Notes: generated by a model not told the origin, from the sequence alone. Positions 1 through 8,622 are shown, counted from the first letter of the stretch. The stretch: DNA of 64,000 bases from RPQJ01 sp963746325 (GCA_963746325.1 CAVVBC010000024.1:124001-188000); one strand, 5' to 3'. Numbers and translations are program-made.

Positions 1-1
1 C

Positions 2-1057
2 GAGGCCGATTGGGGCTGGCGCTCCGTCACCGAGACGACGCGCGTGTCACGCGACCTGGTCCGGGCCTATTACGGCGCCCCCGCTGTGCGCTCTTACTTC
101 ATGGGGTGCTCGACCGGTGGCCGCATGGGGCTCATGGCAGCGCAGCGCTTTCCCCACGATTTCGACGGTATCGTCGCCGGCGCGCCCGCGCTCGACTACA
201 CCGGCCTGGTGGCAACGCAGGCCGCATGGATCGTGCAGGCGAACACGCACCCGGATGGCAGCGAGCTCCTCGATCGCGCGAAGGTGCCACTGATTGCACA
301 GGCCGTGCTGGAAGCCTGCGACGGCATCGACGGTCAGCGCGACGGGCTCATCGACGATCCGCGACGCTGCGACTGGCAGCCGTCCCGACTGCAGTGCAAG
401 GGCGCCGCAAGCGCGACGTGCCTGACCGCGCGCGAGATCGGCGTGCTCGATCACTGGTACATGCCGGTGACGGGCGGTGATGGTCGCATCCTGTATCCGG
501 GCGGCGTGCCGAAAGGTTCGGAGCCGTTCTGGCCCGTGTGGCTGTCGGGCATCCCGGGCGCCAAGCAGCCGGCACTGATGGAGCGGTTCGGCACCGACTT
601 CCTGCGCTACATGGCGTTCGTGCCGGATGCGGGCGCCGCATTCGACGCGCGCCAGTACGACTTCGACCGCGACCCGCCACGCCTCGCCTCGATGTCGCGC
701 ATCTACGACGCGACGAACCCGGACCTGACCGCCTTCCGCGAGCGCGGCGGCAAGCTGCTCATGTATCACGGCTGGGCGGACGCCATCGTCACGCCGCAGC
801 GCACGCTCGATTACCACGCGGCGGTGCGCGAGCGGATGGGTGGCCCTGAACCGACCGCACAGTTCGTCCGCCTGTTCATGGTGCCGGGCATGGACCATTG
901 CGGCATCCAGGCGGGCCCGGGCGCGAAGACAGTGAGTTTCGATCCGCTGCCCGCGCTGGAAGCGTGGGTCGAGCGCAATGAGCCGCCCGCCACGCTCGCC
1001 GTGAGCTGGCAGATGACGGACGGCAGCGTGCGCAGCCGCGACGTGGCACCGCAGTGA
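2..1057 (+). CDS. Tannase/feruloyl esterase family protein, C-terminal part (5' end outside window)
   Basis: The gene enters from the left edge; the frame is open from base 2 and stops at 1055-1057. The tannase family hydrolyses ester bonds of gallate or hydroxycinnamate esters and is usually exported. The diagnostic CS-D-HC arrangement is visible: the nucleophile sits in GCSTGG (bases ~104-121), an Asp lies in GWADAIV (~773-793) and the His in MDHCG (~890-904). In this family the cysteines beside the catalytic Ser and His form a disulfide that holds the triad together. The N-terminus and any signal peptide are not visible. The stop codon overlaps the start of the next gene. The family call is firm; the substrate is unknown. 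Confidence 0.88.
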   Translation, partial: EADWGWRSVTETTRVSRDLVRAYYGAPAVRSYFMGCSTGGRMGLMAAQRFPHDFDGIVAGAPALDYTGLVATQAAWIVQANTHPDGSELLDRAKVPLIAQAVLEACDGIDGQRDGLIDDPRRCDWQPSRLQCKGAASATCLTAREIGVLDHWYMPVTGGDGRILYPGGVPKGSEPFWPVWLSGIPGAKQPALMERFGTDFLRYMAFVPDAGAAFDARQYDFDRDPPRLASMSRIYDATNPDLTAFRERGGKLLMYHGWADAIVTPQRTLDYHAAVRERMGGPEPTAQFVRLFMVPGMDHCGIQAGPGAKTVSFDPLPALEAWVERNEPPATLAVSWQMTDGSVRSRDVAPQ

Positions 1058-2862
1058 GCAGCGTTCCGCCAGAGCGGCCCAAGGCCAAGTCGCTCGGTCC
1101 GCTGCGGGCACTGCTGCCGTACCTGAGCCCGTACCGCGGGGTGCTGGCCCTGGCCCTGGTGGCGCTGCTGGTGGCATCGGCCGCGATGCTGTCGCTGCCG
1201 ATCGCCCTGCGCTTCCTGATCGACAACGGGTTGTCGTCGAAGAGCACGGACACGATCAACCAGTACTTCGTTGCGTTCCTGGCGGCCGCCGGAGCCTTCG
1301 GCGTGTTTGCCGCGCTGCGCTTCTACCTGGTGACGTGGCTCGGCGAGCGCGTCGTCGCCGACATGCGTTCCGCCGTCTACGCCCGCGTGATCCGCATGGA
1401 CCCGGCGTTCTTCGAGGTGACGCGCGTCGGCGAGGTGCTGTCGCGGCTCACGGCCGACACCACGCTGGTGCAGTCGATCGCGGGCGTGAACCTCTCGATC
1501 ATGCTGCGCTCCACGATCACCGTGATCGGCAGCCTGGTGATGCTGGGCGTCACGAGCCTCAAGCTCACCAGCGTGCTGATCGTGTTGATTCCGCTGATCG
1601 TCGCGCCGCTGATCATCCTCGGCCGCCGCGTGCGCAAGCTCTCGCGCAAGTCGCAGGACCGCATCGCCGATACCAGCGGCATCGCGGACGAGACGCTCAA
1701 TGCGATCCAGACCGTGCAGGCCTTCACGCTCGAGAAGATCAACACCGATCGCTTCGACGCCGCCGTCGAGGACTCGTTCGGCGCCGCGGTGCGACGCACC
1801 AAGTCGCGCTCCACCCTGACTGCGCTCGCCACGATGCTGGTGTTCGGCGCCATCACGTTCGTGCTGTGGATGGGCGCGCATGCCGTGGTGCGCGGTGAGA
1901 TGACCGGCGGGCAGCTTGGCCAGTTCCTGCTCTACGCGGGTTACGTCGGCGTCGCCGCGGCGAGCCTCAGCGAGATGTGGGGCGAGGTGCAGCGTGCCGC
2001 GGGCGCGATGGAGCGCCTGATCGAACTGGAGAACGCGCAACCGATGATCCAGGCGCCGCTGCAACCCGTCGCCTTGCCTGTTCCCGGTCGCGGCGAGATC
2101 CGTTTCGAGCACGTCACGTTCCGCTATCCGTCGCGGCCCGAGTCGCGCGCGCTCGACGATTTCGACCTGGCCGTTCGACCGGGCGAGACGGTGGCATTCG
2201 TGGGCCCCTCGGGCGCCGGCAAGACCACGACCTTCCAGCTGTTGCTGCGCTTCTACGACCCGGCCGAGGGCCGCATCGTGATGGATGGCGTCGACATCGC
2301 GAGCGCCGATCCGCTCGCGGTGCGCAGCCGCATCGGGCTGGTGCCGCAGGACACGGTGCTGTTCGCGGCGAGCGCGCGCGAGAACATCCGCTACGGGCGC
2401 CCGGGCGCCACGGATGCGGAGGTCGAGGCTGCCGCGCGGGCAGCGGCGGCCGACGAATTCCTGCGGCGACTGCCGGAGGGCTACGACACCTTCCTCGGCG
2501 AGCGCGGCGCGCGGCTGTCGGGCGGACAGCGCCAGCGCATCGCGATCGCGCGCGCGATCCTGCGCGACCCGCCGATCCTGCTGCTCGACGAGGCCACCAG
2601 CGCACTCGATGCCGAGAGCGAACGGCTGGTGCAGGGCGCGCTCGACCGGCTCATGCAGGGCCGCACCACGATCATCATCGCGCACCGCCTGGCGACCGTG
2701 CTGCAGGCGGATCGCATCGTCGTCATGGACCACGGTCGCATCGTCGACCAGGGCACGCACGCCGAGCTCGTGCGCAGCAACGACCTTTATGCGCGGCTCG
2801 CCGCCCTGCAGTTCGCGGATGGGACGGGCCCGGGCGCGCCGGAGGCGGAGGTGGTCGTGTGA
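1054..2862 (+). CDS. ABC transporter, fused permease and ATP-binding protein (MsbA/exporter type)
   Basis: This 602-residue half-transporter has a six-helix type I exporter membrane domain (about residues 20-310) followed by a nucleotide-binding domain (about 345-585). Walker A is GPSGAGKTT (~383), the signature is LSGGQRQR (~488), Walker B is ILLLDEATSALD (~508) and the switch His is in IIIAHRLAT (~545). All ATPase residues are present, so a homodimer should be active. The start is a GTG overlapping the esterase stop, and its own stop overlaps the next gene, so the three are probably co-transcribed. The family includes lipid A flippases and drug or lipid exporters. Nothing here fixes the substrate, so I give no gene symbol. 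Confidence 0.93.
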   Translation: MSSVPPERPKAKSLGPLRALLPYLSPYRGVLALALVALLVASAAMLSLPIALRFLIDNGLSSKSTDTINQYFVAFLAAAGAFGVFAALRFYLVTWLGERVVADMRSAVYARVIRMDPAFFEVTRVGEVLSRLTADTTLVQSIAGVNLSIMLRSTITVIGSLVMLGVTSLKLTSVLIVLIPLIVAPLIILGRRVRKLSRKSQDRIADTSGIADETLNAIQTVQAFTLEKINTDRFDAAVEDSFGAAVRRTKSRSTLTALATMLVFGAITFVLWMGAHAVVRGEMTGGQLGQFLLYAGYVGVAAASLSEMWGEVQRAAGAMERLIELENAQPMIQAPLQPVALPVPGRGEIRFEHVTFRYPSRPESRALDDFDLAVRPGETVAFVGPSGAGKTTTFQLLLRFYDPAEGRIVMDGVDIASADPLAVRSRIGLVPQDTVLFAASARENIRYGRPGATDAEVEAAARAAAADEFLRRLPEGYDTFLGERGARLSGGQRQRIAIARAILRDPPILLLDEATSALDAESERLVQGALDRLMQGRTTIIIAHRLATVLQADRIVVMDHGRIVDQGTHAELVRSNDLYARLAALQFADGTGPGAPEAEVVV

Positions 2863-3587
2863 GCGACGACGGCGCGCGGCGCAACGCCCTGGGCCAGCCG
2901 ATCGGTCCGGCATTGCCAGACTGGCGGCCACCGCCCCGTCCGCAGCAGCAAGCGCTGGTGGGACGCTTCTGCAGCGTCGAACCGCTCGACGTCGCAAGGC
3001 ACGCGCGCGACCTGCACGAGGCGAACAGTCGCGACCACGAGCAGCGCATGTGGACCTACCTGTTTTCAGGTCCCTTCGCGACGTTCGACGAGTACGAGCG
3101 CTGGCTGGCCGAACGCGCGCCCAGCACCGACCCGCTGTTCCAGGCGTTCGTGAGCCGCGCAACAGGGCGGGCCGCGGGACTCGGGGCGTTCATGCGCATC
3201 GACCCGGCCGCGGGTTCGATCGAGGTGGGCCACATCGCAATGTCGCCGCTGCTGCAACGCTCGCCGGCCGCCACCGAGGCCATGTACCTGATGATGCGGC
3301 ACGCCTTCGAGCTCGGGTATCGGCGCTACGAGTGGAAATGCGACTCGCTGAACGAGAAGTCGCGCCGGGCCGCCGAGCGCCTGGGCTTCACGTTCGAGGG
3401 CCTGTTCCGTCAGGCCATCGTCTACAAGGGTCGCAGCCGCGACACCGCCTGGTATTCGATCATCGACACGGAGTGGCCGCTGCTGCGGGAGGCATTCGAG
3501 CGCTGGCTCGAGCCCGGCAACTTCGACGCGTCCGGCCTGCAGCGCGCGAGCCTGGCCGACCTCCGGACCGGCCTGCGTTCGCGCTAG
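2859..3587 (+). CDS. GNAT family N-acetyltransferase (RimJ/RimL type)
   Basis: A 242-residue protein that starts at a GTG overlapping the ABC transporter stop. The acetyl-CoA-binding fold is recognisable in the C-terminal two thirds: an Ile-Glu-Val-Gly-His strand (IEVGHIAMSP, ~residue 123), a long helix (EAMYLMMRHAFELGY) and the WKCDSLNEKSRRAAERLGF segment typical of RimJ/RimL-like enzymes. Such enzymes acetylate protein N-termini, amino acids or small amines. A much longer frame upstream (from 1977) is antisense-like sequence read inside the transporter and is not part of the gene. The substrate is unknown. The position suggests co-expression with the exporter. Confidence 0.88.
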   Translation: MSDDGARRNALGQPIGPALPDWRPPPRPQQQALVGRFCSVEPLDVARHARDLHEANSRDHEQRMWTYLFSGPFATFDEYERWLAERAPSTDPLFQAFVSRATGRAAGLGAFMRIDPAAGSIEVGHIAMSPLLQRSPAATEAMYLMMRHAFELGYRRYEWKCDSLNEKSRRAAERLGFTFEGLFRQAIVYKGRSRDTAWYSIIDTEWPLLREAFERWLEPGNFDASGLQRASLADLRTGLRSR

Positions 3588-3624
3588 GGAAGCTCTGCAC
3601 AGGTCCGCAAGTGACACATTGCGT

Positions 3625-3698
3625 GCGCTCGATCCGGTGCCTGTCACCGAGCTTGGAAAGGCAGACACGCGCTCTGTGACAGGCACCGGATCGAGCGC
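3625..3698. repeat. Perfect inverted repeat (hairpin element A) with 28-nt core
   Basis: Two perfectly complementary 23-nt arms (3625-3647 and 3676-3698, containing the sequence ggtgcctgtcac and its complement) flank a 28-nt core (3648-3675). The element lies between the converging GNAT and antiporter genes. Its size and symmetry resemble REP/BIME-type palindromes mobilised by RAYT transposases, but no RAYT gene is in the window. It could act as a bidirectional terminator or mRNA-end stabiliser; there is no U-run. Confidence 0.8.
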
Positions 3699-3738
3699 TC
3701 TGGCAGCGTCGCAGGCTGGCATGTCGCAAGCGTCCGAT

Positions 3739-3794
3739 CCGGGACCGTTCCCAGAGCGCGTGTCTGCCTTTCCAAGCTCGGGGAACGGTCCCGG
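3739..3794. repeat. Inverted repeat (hairpin element B) carrying the same 28-nt core in reverse orientation
   Basis: Arms of 14 nt (3739-3752 and 3781-3794, gggaccgttccc and its complement plus two bases) flank 3753-3780. That core is the exact reverse complement of the core of element A (3648-3675), whereas the flanking arms are a different palindrome. The two elements are about 40 nt apart. The arrangement looks like a composite REP (BIME-like) unit built from one shared core and two arm families. Confidence 0.75.
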
Positions 3795-3853
3795 GTTGGA
3801 CGCGCCAGCGACGGGTGACCGTGGCGGTCGCTGCGGACCTGGGCAGGGCCTTC

Positions 3854-5090
3854 TCAGGCTTTCTCTTCCTCGACCTGTGCCACGGGCGCGCCTGCGGTCG
3901 CTGCTGCGGCCTCCGCCTGGACTGTAGCGAGCACTCCGTCCATGGTGCGAAAGCGCGGTCAGGGCGGCCGTGGACAGCACCAGCAGCATGATCGCCCCGA
4001 AGGGAAAGGTGGCGAGCCCGGGAGTCGTCGCAGCCGTCAGGAACAGCAGCACCGTGATGAGGCCGCGTGGCGCCACCCAGACGAGCTTCGAGGCGTCCGC
4101 CTCGCCCACCAGCCGCAACAGCGCGTAGCGCACCGGATAGATGAAGCCGAGCGCCGCCACCATGACGGCCCATGCGCGCCAGTCCGTCATCGCGGAGAGG
4201 TCGGTCCAGTAGCCGAGCATCAGGAAGAAGAAGCTCTTGACCGCGAAGGTGAGCTCGACCACGAGCCCCTTGAAGTCGCGCAGGGTGGCGTCATAGCCGG
4301 GGCGCAGCAGCGGACGCAGCCGCCGGAACGGCGCGAGCAGGTGCGTGTTGTTGAGCAGGAGGCCGCAGACCAGGATCAGCACCAGGGGCGACAGGTGAAC
4401 CTGCTTGCCCAGCGCATACAGCAGCGTGAGGCCGGCCAGCAACGGCAGGAAGCGGACGTGCCCCTCGACCCGGTTGATGAGGTAGAGGATGCCGATGCCG
4501 GCGGCGACCGCGGCCAGCAGTGACAGCGCCATGCCGCCGAAGAGCGCCTGCATGAACGCGCCGGCTTGACCGGCGGACTCGAGCCACGCATAGAACACCA
4601 GTACACCGACGATGTCGGACAGCGAGCTTTCGTAGACGACGAATTCTCGCGTGGGTGCGGCCAGCCCGGCGACGCTCGGGATCGCGACCGCGCTGGAAAT
4701 GACCGCAACGGACATCGCCGCCAGCGCCGCCGCCACGAATTCGAGGCCGAGCGCCTGCTGGAACAGGGCGGTGAACCCGGCCACGCAGACGATGAACCCC
4801 ATGATCATCACGAACGAAGCGCGTGCGATCAGCGGCAGGCGTTCGCGGCGCAGGGACAGGTCGAGCGCGCCTTCGAGCACGATCAGGATCAGCCCGAGCG
4901 TGCCGACGATCGGCACCAGCGGATCCACCCAGCCCAGGTGCAGTTCGAGGCGATCGAGGAACTGTCGCGCCACGATGCCGGCGACGATGAGCAGCACCAC
5001 GGGCGGCAGCCGCGTGCGCCGCCCGACGACGTCGAGCAGGTACGCGAGCACGAGCAGCGCCGAGAACGCGAGGAGCGCGGTGTTGGTCAT
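3854..5090 (-). CDS. Cation:proton antiporter (CPA1/CPA2-like), C-terminal tail frameshifted
   Basis: The ATG at 5090 opens a multi-helix membrane protein (from MTNTALLAFSALLVLAYLL) with about a dozen hydrophobic segments typical of Na+/H+ or K+/H+ exchangers of the inner membrane. The uninterrupted frame runs on to 3066, through the palindromic repeats and antisense to the acetyltransferase, which is implausible. Moving to the neighbouring frame near 3945-3955 instead gives an acidic tail (MDGVLATVQAEAAAAT...VEEEKA) with a stop at 3854-3856. The whole span is 412 codons plus one base, as expected for a single-base insertion. I therefore read the native protein as about 411 residues. Ion specificity is unknown. 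Confidence 0.8.
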
Positions 5091-5151
5091 GGCGCTAGCC
5101 TACCAAACCAGCGCAGCGAACCCTGCGGTCCTGTGCTGCGCCCTGCGAAGC

Positions 5152-5814
5152 TCAGCCGCCGAGCAATTGCCGGCGCGATACGGTCGGTGCGGGCGCTGGC
5201 GCCTCGGGCTCGAACAGCGCATTGGCCACCGACACGGCGGCAAGTTGCGCGGCTTCGTGGTCCGTGAAATCCGTCATGGTCGAGAACAGCGGGCACGTGC
5301 CGATCAGGCCGACATCGGGCAGGTTGCTGACGACGAAGTCGTAAGCCCCCGACGGAAACGCGATGCGCGTGGATGCGCCAGCTGTCCACAGCCCGAGGTC
5401 GGCGGCGGTTGGCAACACCGTCAGGTTCATGAACCAGGGCGTGAGCATTACGCCAACGTGACGCCCTTCGTGCTCCCGAAAGCCCACGGCTTCGATGGCC
5501 AGCGTGGGGTTATAGATCGGCATGCCCTTGACCTTGAGGGCCGCACGTCGATATGCGTTCGCCAGGTTGTTCACGATGTCGTGATCCGCGAGCTGCGCGC
5601 TGTCGATCACCATGAACTTGCTCTTGTTCGCGGCGCAGTTCGGACATTCCCAGGTGTCCGACAGCAGCCGGAACGGCGTGCCCGGCGGGGTCTGCGTCAC
5701 TTCGTCGCCGAGCGCCGGGTCATAGACCCACCAGCAGATGCCGCACTCGAGCCGGGTGTCGTCGGCGATCTTCGAGCCGTCGCCACCGTAGCTGCCTTCG
5801 AAGGGGCGGCTCAT
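5152..5814 (-). CDS. Rubredoxin-HybE fusion, hydrogenase assembly protein (HupI-HupJ type)
   Basis: A 220-residue protein with two parts. Residues ~20-65 are a rubredoxin-like domain with Cys24-x2-Cys27 (CGIC) and Cys57-x2-Cys60 (CPNC), which would bind one Fe. Residues ~75-200 match the HybE/HupJ chaperone family (GMPIYNPTLAIEAVGF, VMLTPWFMNL, FPSGAYDF). In rhizobial and Ralstonia-like hydrogenases HupI/HoxR-type rubredoxins help mature the small subunit under oxygen, and HybE-type chaperones accompany it before Tat export. Here both roles are in one polypeptide. The start is fixed by an ATGA overlap with hupH. It is the last gene of the hydrogenase operon. Confidence 0.85.
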   Translation of the reverse strand: MSRPFEGSYGGDGSKIADDTRLECGICWWVYDPALGDEVTQTPPGTPFRLLSDTWECPNCAANKSKFMVIDSAQLADHDIVNNLANAYRRAALKVKGMPIYNPTLAIEAVGFREHEGRHVGVMLTPWFMNLTVLPTAADLGLWTAGASTRIAFPSGAYDFVVSNLPDVGLIGTCPLFSTMTDFTDHEAAQLAAVSVANALFEPEAPAPAPTVSRRQLLGG

Positions 5815-6665
5815 CAGTTGAACGCCTGCAGGATTTCGCCGAGACGTCCGGCCGAATCCTCGAAATCCTCGCGGGCGGCCTGCACCGAAAGCGGCACATT
5901 GCCGACCTCGAGCGTGTCGAGGATAACGTTGCCCATGCCGTTGACGAACTGCACGGCCCAGACGTGCCGCAGGCCCGTCGCGAACACGCGCGAACTGCCG
6001 AAGCCGCCGGAGCGGATCACCAGCGGGACCTGCCCGAGCACGGCCGTCAGCACTTGAGCATCGACGTCGGTGAGCGGCAGCAACGTGAAGTTGATGACGT
6101 GATTCTCGGCGCCCGGACGGTAATCCCGCGCACGCTGCTGCAGTTCGTGCAGCAAGGCTGGCGCATTCATTGCACCCTGCGGCATCTGTTCGGGCACCTG
6201 GATCTCGGCGCGCGGCAACTCGGCCGCAGCGCGCAGAATCGGCGTGGGCACCGGCCCCGTCTCGATCCACTCGCCCTGCGGCCCGTCTGCCGTGCTGCTT
6301 TCGATGCGCCAGATGCCAGCCATCACGGACTCAACCACGCGCCAGTACGCATTGTCCAGGCCGACCTTCGCCCAGACGTCGCCTTCGCCGAGCAGGTCAG
6401 CGATCGTCGCCTTCTCGGCGTCGCTGAGTCCGTGCAGGCTGACTCGCGTCGGCGGTGCGTCCGGCTCGGTGACGCGGCGCTGCAGGTCCGCAATCACCTC
6501 ATTCATGACGGCGCGCGCAGCGGCTGTCAGCTCTTCGTTTGCCGGGGTCTGCCGGGCCGCACGCACCAGTCCGGTGGGCATGCCGATCAGGCGCAGCGGC
6601 TCCTCACCCGCAACCGGGGCTTCCCCCGTGCCTTTCGGGTGCCAGACGAGTACGTGTTCGGTCAT
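5814..6665 (-). CDS. hupH: Hydrogenase expression/formation protein HupH (HyaF family)
   Basis: A 283-residue soluble protein of the HupH/HyaF family, which acts in maturation of the hydrogenase small subunit iron-sulfur clusters. Family-like segments include the glycine-rich RLIGMPTGLV near residue 30, NFTLLPLTD near 200 and the conserved IRSGGFGSSRVFATGLRHVW stretch near 225. It overlaps hupG upstream and the rubredoxin-HybE gene downstream by 4 bases each, so translation is probably coupled. The length is normal for the family. The exact biochemical activity is not established even for well-studied homologues. Confidence 0.9.
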   Translation of the reverse strand: MTEHVLVWHPKGTGEAPVAGEEPLRLIGMPTGLVRAARQTPANEELTAAARAVMNEVIADLQRRVTEPDAPPTRVSLHGLSDAEKATIADLLGEGDVWAKVGLDNAYWRVVESVMAGIWRIESSTADGPQGEWIETGPVPTPILRAAAELPRAEIQVPEQMPQGAMNAPALLHELQQRARDYRPGAENHVINFTLLPLTDVDAQVLTAVLGQVPLVIRSGGFGSSRVFATGLRHVWAVQFVNGMGNVILDTLEVGNVPLSVQAAREDFEDSAGRLGEILQAFN

Positions 6666-7048
6666 GCGTTGCCTCCAGTGATGGGCGGGGGCGCTTCGGC
6701 GCCGAGCAGGCGATCGGCCGCTTGCGAGAAAACCGGCCAGTCGCGCATGCGCGCCACGAGCTCGGCAGGTTGGCCGTCGCGCATGTAGACGACAGCGGGC
6801 ATCACCACGACGCCAAAACGCGTCATCAACGCGGCCTCGTCACGCTGGTCGACGAAGCCGACGCGCAGCCGTCCCTGGTAGCTGGTGGCGAGCTCTCGCA
6901 CGACCACCGCGACGTCGAGACCCTCGGAGCGGTCGCCGATGAAAAACAGCAGCCCACGCGGATTGCGCGCAAGCCAGTCATCGAGTTCCGTCTTGCGCAA
7001 CACATCGCACGACGGATGCGTGGCCAGTGCGTCGATCACGCCGCTCAT
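6662..7048 (-). CDS. hupG: Hydrogenase maturation thioredoxin-like protein HupG (HyaE family)
   Basis: A 128-residue protein with a thioredoxin fold (GLLFFIGDRSEG, RVGFVDQRDEAALMTRFGVVVMP, cis-Pro loop VVMPAVV). It contains no CxxC motif, as expected for HyaE/HupG. These proteins bind the Tat signal of the hydrogenase small subunit as proofreading chaperones and do not do redox chemistry. I chose the ATG at 7048 because it overlaps the hupD stop in an ATGA; a longer upstream extension would run into hupD. It sits between hupD and hupH, as in other hup operons. The usual hupF (HypC-like) gene between hupD and hupG is missing. Confidence 0.88.
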   Translation of the reverse strand: MSGVIDALATHPSCDVLRKTELDDWLARNPRGLLFFIGDRSEGLDVAVVVRELATSYQGRLRVGFVDQRDEAALMTRFGVVVMPAVVYMRDGQPAELVARMRDWPVFSQAADRLLGAEAPPPITGGNA

Positions 7049-7722
7049 GTGCCAGACCCTCCGCTTTCCTTGTCGCCGCGCGCCTCGGCGGCCGCGCGGA
7101 TCGCCAGGAAGCGCTCGTCGCCCTGCCGGCACGCAACGTCCGGCGCGGGACGCCCGGACTCGTACAGGCCCTGCCGCAGTGCGCTGATCACGACATCGCG
7201 TTCGGGTTCGCTGGTCCGCTCACGGACCTCGACGCCCCAGCGGCGCAACTCGTCGATGCCGAGCTGCAACGCGTCTGGAATCTGCGACTGCACCCGTTCG
7301 GTCAGGCTGCCCCCGTAATCCGCGAGCTCGACTGGCTTGATGCCGACCACGGTGAAATGGGCGGGCTTGTGGTTGAGAAGTTCGAGGCTCGCCAGGATGT
7401 CGTTCATCCCCACCTGGTGCAGGCTCATCTTGTTGCCGCCCATCAGCGCGGGAATCTCGTCGTCGCGCGCCACGATCAGCGTGCCCGGCTCGCCGCGGTG
7501 CGCGACGGCGTCGAACAGCAGCACGTGGGTGGTGTCGAGCAGCAGCGGCACGAGCGCCAGGCCGAGCGTGCCGCCGTCCATCAGGCCGACGTCCGCGGGC
7601 AGGTCCCAGCCTTCGCCGAGCGCCTCGACGCAGCGCACGCCGAAGCCTTCATCGGCCCACAGCAGGTTGCCCACCCCGAGGACCACGATGCGGCGCTCTG
7701 GCGCCGCGGCAGCATCAGTCAT
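7045..7722 (-). CDS. hupD: Hydrogenase maturation endopeptidase HupD (HyaD/HycI family)
   Basis: This protease removes the C-terminal peptide of the large subunit once nickel is inserted. The family's nickel-sensing residues are all present: Glu25 in NLLWADEGFGV, Asp71 in LLFDAVAHR and His102 in MSLHQVG. At 225 residues it is somewhat longer than typical family members (about 160-200), with an Arg/Ala/Glu-rich tail after residue ~190. It overlaps hupG by 4 bases. It is separated from hupC by ~156 bases holding a strong palindrome, so the maturation genes may have their own transcript level. Its substrate is the HupL C-terminus in this operon. Confidence 0.93.
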   Translation of the reverse strand: MTDAAAAPERRIVVLGVGNLLWADEGFGVRCVEALGEGWDLPADVGLMDGGTLGLALVPLLLDTTHVLLFDAVAHRGEPGTLIVARDDEIPALMGGNKMSLHQVGMNDILASLELLNHKPAHFTVVGIKPVELADYGGSLTERVQSQIPDALQLGIDELRRWGVEVRERTSEPERDVVISALRQGLYESGRPAPDVACRQGDERFLAIRAAAEARGDKESGGSGT

Positions 7723-7796
7723 CGTCTCTCCCGCGCCTCGCGTCGGTGCACTGGCCGGCGCACCTGCCGGGACACTTGGATAGTGTCTAAAAGTAT

Positions 7797-7848
7797 AACG
7801 GGACCGAAGGATTCCGGGCGACGATCGCCCTCGTCCCGCGGTCCCGTT
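7797..7848. other. Nested palindrome between hupC and hupD
   Basis: Outer arms aacgggaccg (7797-7806) and cggtcccgtt (7839-7848) are perfect complements. Between them lies a second perfect hairpin, gggcga-cga-tcgccc (7816-7830). In the hup transcript this would fold into a strong branched stem. It could protect the 3' end of an upstream hupSLC mRNA or attenuate transcription into hupDGH, giving more structural than maturation protein. There is no U-run, so a classical terminator is unlikely. Confidence 0.65.
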
Positions 7849-7878
7849 AGCGAGCTGTCGAAGGGCTTGCGCCCCGGT

Positions 7879-8622
7879 TCAGCGGTAGAACCTCCAGCCA
7901 CTGATCATCGAGCTGACCGTCGTCTGCCGGTGCGTCATGTCTTCGCGGATCGCCATGTACATGTGGACGATCGAGAAGATGATGACGACCCACATCGCGA
8001 CGTGGTGCCACGTGCGCACGGTCATGGAATCGCCCAGTAACGTGAATACCCAGCCGAACCAGGTGAACCAGGCAGTCTGCACGCCCGCTTGCTCAGCGTA
8101 GAGGGCGAACCCCGTGAAGAGCAACACCAGCGTCGGCAACAGGAACATGAAGAACATCGCGATGTGCGCGAGTGGGTTGTGGCCCACGTACTCTTTCGGC
8201 TTGCCGATGAACAGGTACCAGCGCACTTCGTCGAAGATCTCCTTCCACCAGGCGAGACTCCAGAACGGAATCCAGAAGATCTGCCGGGCATGCTTGCCGC
8301 CGACCAGTACCCGGTACAACCGCAACACGAACGCCACGCCGAGGATCATCCCCGCCGCGAAGTGCGTGAAGCGGATCCAGCCGAACAGGTACGATTCGTG
8401 CGCCTCGCCGCCGACCGAGGGCAGCGGAGAGGCGATGAAGTACCCCGTCACGCACAGCACGATGATGGCCAGCATGGTCACCCAGTGCCAGATGCGGATG
8501 GCCGCGTCGTACACGTAGATAGGACCCGGTTGCACACCGGCAGGCGGCAGGATCGCCTCGCCGAAGTGCCCTTCACGGACCCTGCTCGCGACCGGGGTCA
8601 GTGGGTGATACATCTTGCTCAT
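7879..8622 (-). CDS. hupC: Ni/Fe-hydrogenase b-type cytochrome subunit
   Basis: A 247-residue membrane anchor that takes electrons from the hydrogenase small subunit to the quinone pool. Four hydrophobic helices are visible, each carrying candidate haem-ligand histidines: IRIWHWVTMLAI (~45), RFTHFAAGMILG (~85), the IAMFFMFLLPTLV helix (~150) and TWHHVAMWVVIIFSIVHMY (~215). The histidine pattern fits a di-haem cytochrome b of the HupC/HyaC family. It lies 11 bases after hupL and is the third structural gene of the operon. Confidence 0.94.
   Translation of the reverse strand: MSKMYHPLTPVASRVREGHFGEAILPPAGVQPGPIYVYDAAIRIWHWVTMLAIIVLCVTGYFIASPLPSVGGEAHESYLFGWIRFTHFAAGMILGVAFVLRLYRVLVGGKHARQIFWIPFWSLAWWKEIFDEVRWYLFIGKPKEYVGHNPLAHIAMFFMFLLPTLVLLFTGFALYAEQAGVQTAWFTWFGWVFTLLGDSMTVRTWHHVAMWVVIIFSIVHMYMAIREDMTHRQTTVSSMISGWRFYR

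Noticed and set aside
811..3162. Long minus-strand open frame (783 codons) opposite the ABC transporter
   Set aside because: It is His/Arg/Asp-rich antisense of a high-GC gene with clear ATPase motifs on the other strand; no domain is visible.
3066..3853. C-terminal extension of the antiporter
   Set aside because: It reads through palindromic repeats and antisense to the acetyltransferase; the neighbouring frame gives a plausible short tail.
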